Made by a program: the position numbers and the translations under genes
The notes under the pieces: generated by a model
Seen by the model: the letters and a program-made list of their open reading frames with translations, nothing else
The model's database searches: none
Told to the model about the DNA's origin: nothing
In this document: one piece after another, positions 8,272 to 13,542 of the stretch
How positions within the stretch are numbered: the stretch's first letter is position 1
How the letters are laid out: each line of letters begins with the position of its first letter
DNA from: Flavobacterium sp.
GTDB taxonomy: Bacteria > Bacteroidota > Bacteroidia > Flavobacteriales > Flavobacteriaceae
Assembly (NCBI GenBank): GCA_024709705.1
Contig: JANJWE010000170.1
Coordinates: forward strand, 1-13,542
Length of the DNA stretch: 13,542 bases
Direction of reading: 5' to 3'

Positions 8272-9624
8272 TTAACTTTTTCCAAAACCCAATCGGAATC
8301 CTAAATAAAAATCGGCGTGCTTACTATCGTTAATTAATGTTGTAATGACAGATCCGGATCCAATAAAAAAACCACCTGCTCTAAATCCAATCCCACCATT
8401 AAGACCGGATATTTCATTTTGTGTCCAGGGTGAAAATACTTCAAAATGCTTTAAAGAAAAACGAGGAGTTAGAGTCAATGTATTTTGTGCTGTAATTTGA
8501 TCATTTAGATTGTCGTCGTTTAATTTTTGTTGCCAAAAAACAGAAAGATATAAACTTGGGACTAAGCGAAAATCACTGTAAATGTTGATGACTGTTGGTA
8601 ATTTCACTTTAAAATCTCGATTTGAGGTAACGGCAGTAAGAAAACCACTATCCAAAAGAATTTGTTCAATTTCCTGCAAACTCTCTACATCGTCAAACTG
8701 ACTTAAATTTAAGCTTTCACTTCCTTGAATTATTAATGAATAATCGGTTGATGAATTGTTTGTATCTGTAAATTTCATACTACCAATATTACGAATAGAA
8801 ATTCCAGAATTTATTTTATAGCCTTTACTTTTATCTGAGTCTTTAAGGGTAAATTGGGCACCAATATCTAATCCTAAACCATTCAAACTCCCAAAAACTG
8901 AATTTCTGTAATCCTCAAAATCTGAAAAACTATCCGCCAAACTACCCGAATAGGCAATGTTTAGAGTTGCATTTGTATTGGTTAAAAAGGAGTTTCCGGC
9001 TACTGTTGTTACCGTTCCATTCAATTGGTTTGCTCCAAAGTTTGCATATGAACCGGGAAACAAAAGTTTTACGGTTGCTCCTGCATTGAAGTTGTATTTT
9101 TCATTTTCCCATATATTTCGTGCCACCGATATGCCTAATTCACCGTACGTAGTACCATTTAATCTCTGATTGTTATTCCCAATTAATGCGGTAGAGTTTA
9201 AAATTGAATTAATTCCACTATTGCTTATCGCATCACCAATGTTTACGTCAATATCTACTAAATTAAGCTTTCCAAAAGCTTTTGAACTAACTCCAAATCC
9301 CCATTTTTTATATTTAAAGGCCAAACTGGGGCCTAAAATTTCTACATCCAATCTTAAATTTACGGGTTCCGACCCTGTAAACAGAATTTCTTCTAGGTCG
9401 GTATCGCTGGTCAAATCGTTAAATCCTAATTTGTTATTAGCTACATTTGTACTTAGTGAAAACAAATGAATCTCAACTTTAGAATTCAAGCTGGCTAGTT
9501 CTGCCGGATTGAATGTTCCATTTAGAATTCCTGTTCTTTTGGATGTACTTATTCCGGAATACTGGTCTTGAGCGATACTCAATAGACTCAAGTTAAGACA
9601 AATTAATGCAACTATTTTTTTCAT
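8272..9624 (-). CDS. Secreted/outer-membrane beta-barrel protein, DUF5723-like
   Basis: A 450-residue exported protein. A signal peptide is clear (residues 1-18, MKKIVALICLNLSLLSIA), with likely cleavage before QDQYSG. The mature part has no hydrophobic helix. It shows alternating patterns rich in Asn, Ser, Gly and aromatic residues typical of amphipathic strands, and it ends in a strand with Phe near the C-terminus (FYLGFRLGFGKS), as many outer-membrane barrels do. The early segment SKRTGILNGTFNPAELA and the repeated strand-turn layout resemble the Bacteroidota DUF5723 family; that name is from memory of the family and untested. The role is unknown; a porin-like or structural role in the outer membrane is inferred. 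It lies 74 bases after the pseudouridine synthase gene and 38 before the aldehyde dehydrogenase, with no terminator seen at either junction. A weak GCAATTTG box at 9647-9654 could be a promoter. Confidence 0.82.
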   Translation of the reverse strand: MKKIVALICLNLSLLSIAQDQYSGISTSKRTGILNGTFNPAELASLNSKVEIHLFSLSTNVANNKLGFNDLTSDTDLEEILFTGSEPVNLRLDVEILGPSLAFKYKKWGFGVSSKAFGKLNLVDIDVNIGDAISNSGINSILNSTALIGNNNQRLNGTTYGELGISVARNIWENEKYNFNAGATVKLLFPGSYANFGANQLNGTVTTVAGNSFLTNTNATLNIAYSGSLADSFSDFEDYRNSVFGSLNGLGLDIGAQFTLKDSDKSKGYKINSGISIRNIGSMKFTDTNNSSTDYSLIIQGSESLNLSQFDDVESLQEIEQILLDSGFLTAVTSNRDFKVKLPTVINIYSDFRLVPSLYLSVFWQQKLNDDNLNDQITAQNTLTLTPRFSLKHFEVFSPWTQNEISGLNGGIGFRAGGFFIGSGSVITTLINDSKHADFYLGFRLGFGKS

Positions 9625-9698
9625 ACGATTGGGTTTTTAAGAGAAACAAATTGCGATTCGTTTACCCTACCAAACAAAGAAACGAAAAAAAATGAGAT

Positions 9699-10394
9699 TT
9701 AGTTTTCAATAGATTTCCAAACAACATCATTTGGCACGGGAGCCACTATAGTTAACGACTCTTTTGAAACCGGGTGCATAAAGCTAAGTTTTCGAGCATG
9801 AAGATGTATACCACCATCGGTATTGCTTCTGTCAAAACCGTATTTTAAATCACCTTTTATTGAACAACCAATCGCTTGCAATTGGGATCTAATTTGATGA
9901 TGTCTGCCTGTGTGTAATTCGATTTCCAATACAAAATAATGGTCTAAAGATGCGATTATTTTATAATGCAAACTCGCTCTTTTACTTTCAGGGACTTCCT
10001 TGATATGAGCTTTTGAAGTATTGTTTTTGGGGTTTCGTTTAATAAAATGAATTAAAGTGTCTTCCTCTTTTGGGGGTTTATTTTTCACTACAGCCCAATA
10101 GGTTTTTTGGGTTTCTCTTGAGCTGAACAATTCATTCATTCGGGTCAAAGCTTTACTGGTTTTAGCAAATACAACAATGCCGGTTGTCGGTCGGTCCAAC
10201 CGATGCACCACACCCAAAAAAACATCACCGGGTTTATTGTATTTTTCTTTGAGGTATTCTTTAACAATGTCGGGTAGGGGTTTGTCTCCGGAAGTATCCC
10301 CTTGGGCAATGTCTCCCACACGTTTATTTATGACAATGAGATGATTGTCCTCATGAAGAATTTGTAAATTATCTTTAGTTGTGACTATTTTCAT
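9699..10394 (-). CDS. RluA-family pseudouridine synthase
   Basis: This enzyme isomerises specific uridines in rRNA or tRNA to pseudouridine. The ATG at 10394 gives 231 residues; a GTG in the same frame at 10400 would add two. I prefer the ATG because the GTG is part of a repeat. The RluA catalytic motif GVVHRLDRPTTGIVVFAKT carries the nucleophilic Asp (Asp67 from the ATG). The later block ELHTGRHHQIRSQL and the C-terminal LHARKLSFMHP are also family hallmarks. No N-terminal S4 RNA-binding domain is present, so it is a short single-domain member closer to RluA/RluC-like stand-alone enzymes than to RluD. The exact target base cannot be told. It follows panB by about 30 bases, all of them in an octamer repeat, and is probably cotranscribed with it. 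Confidence 0.92.
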   Translation of the reverse strand: MKIVTTKDNLQILHEDNHLIVINKRVGDIAQGDTSGDKPLPDIVKEYLKEKYNKPGDVFLGVVHRLDRPTTGIVVFAKTSKALTRMNELFSSRETQKTYWAVVKNKPPKEEDTLIHFIKRNPKNNTSKAHIKEVPESKRASLHYKIIASLDHYFVLEIELHTGRHHQIRSQLQAIGCSIKGDLKYGFDRSNTDGGIHLHARKLSFMHPVSKESLTIVAPVPNDVVWKSIEN

Positions 10395-10395
10395 T

Positions 10396-10427
10396 GACAC
10401 ATTAACTCATTGACACATTGCCACATT
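10396..10427 (-). repeat. Four tandem 8-bp repeats (AATGTGTC type) between panB and rluA
   Basis: On the minus strand four consecutive octamers read AATGTGGC, AATGTGTC, AATGAGTT and AATGTGTC. A fifth AATG follows, which contains the start codon of the pseudouridine synthase (10394-10392). The first octamer begins inside the panB stop codon (TAATG overlap). The array therefore fills the whole junction. Each unit brings an ATG. The one at 10418 is in the rluA frame but meets TGA after three codons, so only the GTG at 10400 and the ATG at 10394 can serve as starts. Confidence 0.8.
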
Positions 10428-11244
10428 AATACTGTTCATTTGCATTAGGGAAATCCAATGCCTTTACGTCCGTCACATATTGCCCAATAGCTTTAGTCAT
10501 ATCTTCATATAAATTCATATAACGTCTCAAAAATCGCGGACTAAATTCGTGTGTCATTCCAATCATGTCGTGAAGTACCAATACTTGACCATCTACACCA
10601 CTTCCGGCACCAATTCCAATTACCGGAATCGAAATGCTTTCAGCCACTTTTTGAGCTAATTTGGCCGGAATTTTTTCTAAAACCAAGGCAAAACAACCAA
10701 TACGTTCTAATAATTTAGCATCTTCTACTAATTTTTCAGCTTCCGCTTCTTCTTTGGCTCGAACAGTATACGTTCCGAATTTATAGATGGATTGTGGGGT
10801 TAAACCCAAATGCCCCATAACCGGAATGCCGGCATTCAATATTTTTTTGATAGAATCTTTAATTTCGCTCCCACCTTCTAATTTCACGGCGTGTCCACCA
10901 CTTTCTTTCATAATTCGAATAGCAGAACGCAAGGCTTCTTTGGGGTCCGATTGATAGGTTCCAAAAGGTAAATCAACTACAACAAGTGCTCTTTCACAGG
11001 CTCTTACTACACTACTTGCATGATAAATCATTTGATCTAATGTGATAGGAAGAGTAGTTTCGTGACCCGCCATTACATTGCTGGCAGAGTCGCCAACCAA
11101 AATAACATCAACACCGGCGGCATCTACAATTTTGGCCATGGTATAATCATACGCCGTAAGCATAGAGATTTTCTCGCCATTGGCTTTCATATCAAAAAGG
11201 GATTTGGTTGTAATGCGTTTGTAATCTTTTTTTGCTGTTGACAT
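10426..11244 (-). CDS. panB: 3-methyl-2-oxobutanoate hydroxymethyltransferase (ketopantoate hydroxymethyltransferase)
   Basis: PanB transfers a one-carbon unit from 5,10-methylene-tetrahydrofolate to 2-oxoisovalerate to make ketopantoate, the first step of pantothenate and so of coenzyme A synthesis, in the cytosol. The 272 residues match the family length and carry its hallmarks: [19 protein letters not shown] (28-46) and [17 protein letters not shown] (50-66), whose Asp binds the metal. Then come AVKLEGG (118-124) with the catalytic-site Lys and Glu, [12 protein letters not shown] (140-151), and [21 protein letters not shown] (about 210-230). Start ATG at 11244, with a TACATTTG promoter box 27 nt upstream. 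It is divergent from nhaD and is the first gene of a minus-strand series. No panC, panD or panE is in the window. Confidence 0.97.
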   Translation of the reverse strand: MSTAKKDYKRITTKSLFDMKANGEKISMLTAYDYTMAKIVDAAGVDVILVGDSASNVMAGHETTLPITLDQMIYHASSVVRACERALVVVDLPFGTYQSDPKEALRSAIRIMKESGGHAVKLEGGSEIKDSIKKILNAGIPVMGHLGLTPQSIYKFGTYTVRAKEEAEAEKLVEDAKLLERIGCFALVLEKIPAKLAQKVAESISIPVIGIGAGSGVDGQVLVLHDMIGMTHEFSPRFLRRYMNLYEDMTKAIGQYVTDVKALDFPNANEQY

Positions 11245-11271
11245 TTTTTGAAAAGTTTAAGGAACGAAATA

Positions 11272-11279
11272 CAAATGTA
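11272..11279 (-). promoter_or_regulatory. Putative -7 promoter box TACATTTG upstream of panB
   Basis: The minus strand reads TACATTTG, an exact match to the Bacteroidota TAnnTTTG consensus, 27 nt before the panB ATG in the divergent panB-nhaD spacer. No clean TTTG is seen at -33. It would drive panB and probably the genes downstream of it. Confidence 0.55.
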
Positions 11280-11375
11280 AGGAATGTTTGGTCGTGTCTT
11301 AAAATATTTTAGCGAAACCTTATTTTGGATAGGAAAACTAAGTACATTAGCTCTGTTTTTTTAAATCAAATTAAA

Positions 11376-12662
11376 ATGATTTCTATAATTTTAGGTTTGG
11401 CTGTTTTGGGCTATTTATCCATAGTTTTTGAATCTCCAATTCGGATTAACAAAACCATTACCTCCATACTTACCGGTTCATTATGTTGGGTTGTATATGC
11501 ATTAATGTATCAGGGGAATAAACATGAAGTAGCAGATAAATTAATTCAACATTTTGGAGAAATTTCGGGATTATTGATTTTTCTATTGGGAGCTATGACC
11601 ATTGTTGAATTGATTGATATTCATAAAGGATTTTCAGTCATTACAAACCGAATACGAACGAGATCGGTTTTAAAGTTGTTATGGATTGTTGGTGGAATTA
11701 CTTTTTTTATGTCGGCATTGTTAGACAATTTGGCAACCGCCATTATCATGATTACATTGCTCAAAAAGTTGATGCCAAAAAGTGAAACCCGTATGATTTT
11801 GGCCGGTATAGTGATAATAGCTGCAAATGCAGGAGGAGCCTTTAGTCCAATTGGTGATATCACAACTACTTTGCTTTGGATAGGCGGTCAGGTGAGTGCT
11901 TTGGGTATAGTAAAAGCATTGTTGTTACCATCAATTATGTGTTTGTTAGTTCCATTAGTAATAGCCAGTTATCGCATGAAAGGGTTTGCAATCTTAAGAG
12001 TCCAACTTTCTATGGCTGAGGTGATTAAAGAAGAAAAAATGCGTGGAAGTTTAAGTGTATTTTTAGCCGGTGTTTTTGGATTAGTAATGGGACCGGTTAT
12101 TAAATCTATTACAGGTTTGCCACCATTCATTGGGGTGTTAATAGCTTTGGCATTTGTTTCATTAGTTTCCATTGTTTACCATCGTAATAAAACACTTGAT
12201 GAAAAAGAGAAATATTCTGTTGCTTATGCATTGTCAAAAGTAGATGTGAGTTCCATTCTTTATTTTATGGGGATTTTACTCTTGGTTTATGTTTTGCAAG
12301 AAGTTCAAATTTTGAGTCAGTTATCCTTTTTTTTACAAGAAAGTTTACCTAACAATAATGTTATGATTATTGCCATTGGCGTTTTATCATCCATTGTTGA
12401 TAATGGAAGTTTAGTAGCTGCAACACAAGGAATGTTTGCACTTTCAGAATATCCGATGGATCATTCATTATGGGAATTCATCGCTCTTTGTGCCGGAACC
12501 GGGGGAAGTATGTTGATTATTGGCTCTGCTGCCGGAATTGCCATTATGGAAAAAGAAAAAATGACATTTATGTGGTACTTAAAGAAAATTACTCCGTTGG
12601 CTATTGCCGGATATGTTGCCGGAATTGTAACGTATTTGATTATAAATCTACTTATTCATTAA
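11376..12662 (+). CDS. nhaD: Na+/H+ antiporter, NhaD type
   Basis: This inner-membrane antiporter exchanges cytoplasmic Na+ (or Li+) for external H+ and serves salt and pH homeostasis. The ATG at 11376 gives 428 residues beginning MISIILGLAVLGYLSIVFE, which fits the membrane-first start of NhaD proteins. A TTG at 11325 would add 17 polar residues and is less likely. About 11-12 membrane segments are visible. NhaD hallmarks are FESPIRINK near the start, SALLDNLATAIIMITLLKKL (Asp117-Asn118), and AANAGGAFSPIGDITTTLLW (about 149-168) with its polar Ser, Asp and Thr residues. The late block CAGTGGSMLIIGSAAGIA is also typical. Odd point: the segment usually reading DNVPLVAA is DNGSLVAA here (Asp342 onward). 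It is divergent from panB and 11 bases before a small secreted protein gene. Confidence 0.93.
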   Translation: MISIILGLAVLGYLSIVFESPIRINKTITSILTGSLCWVVYALMYQGNKHEVADKLIQHFGEISGLLIFLLGAMTIVELIDIHKGFSVITNRIRTRSVLKLLWIVGGITFFMSALLDNLATAIIMITLLKKLMPKSETRMILAGIVIIAANAGGAFSPIGDITTTLLWIGGQVSALGIVKALLLPSIMCLLVPLVIASYRMKGFAILRVQLSMAEVIKEEKMRGSLSVFLAGVFGLVMGPVIKSITGLPPFIGVLIALAFVSLVSIVYHRNKTLDEKEKYSVAYALSKVDVSSILYFMGILLLVYVLQEVQILSQLSFFLQESLPNNNVMIIAIGVLSSIVDNGSLVAATQGMFALSEYPMDHSLWEFIALCAGTGGSMLIIGSAAGIAIMEKEKMTFMWYLKKITPLAIAGYVAGIVTYLIINLLIH

Positions 12663-12673
12663 AGTTTAGATGT

Positions 12674-13105
12674 ATGAAAAAAGCTTCGCTTCTCATTATA
12701 GTATTATTTTTTCACTTTTCATTTGCTCAAGAAAAAGAAATTCAAAACACAGTAGAACGTTTTTTCAATGCCTTTCATCAACGCGATTCTATTGCATTAA
12801 AGAAAGTGTGTTCCGAAAATTTGGTTTTACATTCCATTTCTGAGTCGGAAAAAGGGTCAAAATTTTCGGTTGAAAAGGCATCTAATTTCTATAAATCCAT
12901 TGCTACCATTCCATTATCCCTGAAATTTGAAGAGAAAATTCTAAGTTACAAGGTTCAGATCGATGGTGCTATGGCTCACGTTTGGACGCCTTATGAGTTT
13001 TATATCAATGATAAATTGAGCCATTCCGGTGTCAATTCTTTTCAATTATATAAAGAAAATGACGGTTGGAAAGTGGTGTATATTTTGGATACGAGGAGGC
13101 GATAA
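12674..13105 (+). CDS. Secreted NTF2-like (SnoaL / putative lumazine-binding type) protein
   Basis: A 143-residue exported protein. Residues 1-18 (MKKASLLIIVLFFHFSFA) form a signal peptide with likely cleavage next to the following Gln. The rest fits the NTF2-like fold: the opening helix IQNTVERFFNAFHQRDSIAL, and the closing strands AHVWTPYEFYINDKLSHSG and GVNSFQLYKENDGWKVVYILDTRR, typical of SnoaL-like or putative lumazine-binding family members. The function is unknown; such domains are often small-ligand binding or merely scaffolds. I chose the ATG at 12674 over an open frame starting at 12470 because only this start gives a signal peptide and avoids overlap with nhaD. The 11-base gap suggests cotranscription with nhaD. 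Its TAA directly abuts the stop codon of the convergent serine dehydratase gene. Confidence 0.87.
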   Translation: MKKASLLIIVLFFHFSFAQEKEIQNTVERFFNAFHQRDSIALKKVCSENLVLHSISESEKGSKFSVEKASNFYKSIATIPLSLKFEEKILSYKVQIDGAMAHVWTPYEFYINDKLSHSGVNSFQLYKENDGWKVVYILDTRRR

Positions 13106-13542
13106 CTAACAATCTGCCAAGTTCACCCCAACTGCCAATCCGCCTTCACTGGTTTCTTTGTATTTTGAGTTCATATCTTTGGCGGTTTCCCACATGGTGT
13201 TGATTACTTTATCTAAAGGCACTTTCGCATTATTAGCATCGGTTTCTAAGGCAAGTTCAGCGGCATTAATGGCTTTAATCGCTCCCATCGTATTGCGTTC
13301 GATACACGGAATTTGCACCAAGCCACCAATTGGGTCGCAGGTCATTCCCAAATGATGTTCCATGGCAATTTCGGCAGCCATTGTCACCTGAGCGGGTGTT
13401 CCACCCATTAATTCACATAAAGCTCCGGCAGCCATGGCACTTGATACGCCAATTTCAGCCTGACAACCACCCATAGCGGCAGAAATTGTAGCTCCTTTTT
13501 TAAAGATACTACCAATTTCTCCGGCTACCAATAAAAATTGTT
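13106..13542 (-). CDS. sdaA: L-serine dehydratase (L-serine ammonia-lyase), iron-sulfur type, C-terminal part (cut by right edge)
   Basis: This enzyme deaminates L-serine to pyruvate and ammonia with a [4Fe-4S] cluster, in the cytosol. The last 144 complete residues are seen; the frame is open to the right edge, so the N-terminal beta domain and part of the alpha domain are missing. An apparent TTG start at 13531 is internal, since the reading frame continues upstream as QFL. The three cluster-binding cysteines are visible: [17 protein letters not shown] and IPCIERN, spaced 42 and 11 residues apart as I recall for the Legionella pneumophila enzyme. The conserved [36 protein letters not shown] and a C-terminal Cys (NLADC, then TAG) are all present. 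The last residue probably reaches into the active site, as in that enzyme. No terminator separates it from the convergent NTF2-like gene. The symbol is by family; single-chain sdaA or another name may be used in this group. Confidence 0.93.
   Translation of the reverse strand, partial: QFLLVAGEIGSIFKKGATISAAMGGCQAEIGVSSAMAAGALCELMGGTPAQVTMAAEIAMEHHLGMTCDPIGGLVQIPCIERNTMGAIKAINAAELALETDANNAKVPLDKVINTMWETAKDMNSKYKETSEGGLAVGVNLADC

Noticed and set aside
9640..9665. Short imperfect inverted repeat (AAACAAAT / ATTCGTTT) before the barrel gene
   Set aside because: Only 8 bases with a mismatch and no T-run in the needed direction; likely chance in AT-rich DNA.
10396..10427. Whether the octamer array could be a CRISPR or a site-specific recombination site
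   Set aside because: Units are 8 bp with no spacers and no inverted symmetry, and there is no cas or recombinase gene nearby.
11287..11327. Possible nhaD promoter boxes (TTTG at 11287; TATTTTAG at 11305; TATTTTG at 11321)
   Set aside because: The TTTG-to-box spacings (about 14 and 30 bases) are wrong and the -7 candidates have a mismatch or a deletion, so I did not call a promoter.
11325..11375. TTG start for nhaD giving 17 extra N-terminal residues
   Set aside because: The added residues are polar and unlike NhaD starts; the ATG at 11376 begins directly with the first membrane segment.
12470..12673. A longer open frame that would extend the NTF2-like protein upstream, inside nhaD
   Set aside because: It overlaps nhaD by almost 200 bases, has Cys- and Asn-rich shadow composition, and would bury the clear signal peptide that starts at 12674.

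Overview
The window looks like chromosomal DNA of a Flavobacterium-like member of the Bacteroidota. It is AT-rich. Four genes carry a Bacteroidota-type -7 box (TAnnTTTG or one base off) 19-35 nt before the start codon. The gene set fits too: a mevalonate-pathway HMG-CoA synthase, a barrel protein resembling the DUF5723 family, an NhaD antiporter and a long PAS/GAF hybrid histidine kinase. Genus is inferred from content, not proven. I see no rRNA, tRNA, CRISPR array, insertion sequence or phage gene. No gene-free stretch exceeds about 155 bases.

Layout. Bases 1-876 (minus) hold the N-terminal 292 codons of HMG-CoA synthase, cut by the left edge, with its own promoter-like box. A minus-strand terminator (947-985) separates it from a membrane-anchored zinc metallopeptidase of the YpfJ type (1031-1882). 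Next is a 1347-residue sensor kinase (1934-5977), each of these two having a TACATTTA box upstream. A strong hairpin with U-tracts on both sides (6068-6104) ends a close-packed minus-strand series. In transcription order the series is panB (10426-11244), an RluA-type pseudouridine synthase (9699-10394), a secreted beta-barrel protein (8272-9624), an ALDH3-type aldehyde dehydrogenase (6905-8233) and a multi-pass membrane protein (6107-6892).

On the right, nhaD (11376-12662) is divergent from panB. It is followed after 11 bases by a small secreted NTF2-like protein (12674-13105), probably in the same transcript. The window closes with the C-terminal part of an iron-sulfur L-serine dehydratase (13106-13542, minus), whose stop codon directly abuts that of the NTF2-like gene.

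Functionally the stretch is mostly housekeeping: isoprenoid precursor synthesis, pantothenate/CoA synthesis, RNA pseudouridylation, aldehyde oxidation, Na+/H+ exchange and serine breakdown, plus one complex sensor. I found no convincing new multi-gene system. The most distinctive items are an 8-bp tandem repeat filling the panB-rluA junction, the orphan seven-membrane-segment PAS/GAF hybrid kinase, the unusual DNGSLVAA segment in NhaD, the C-terminal cysteine of the serine dehydratase and a recurrent TACATTTR promoter element.
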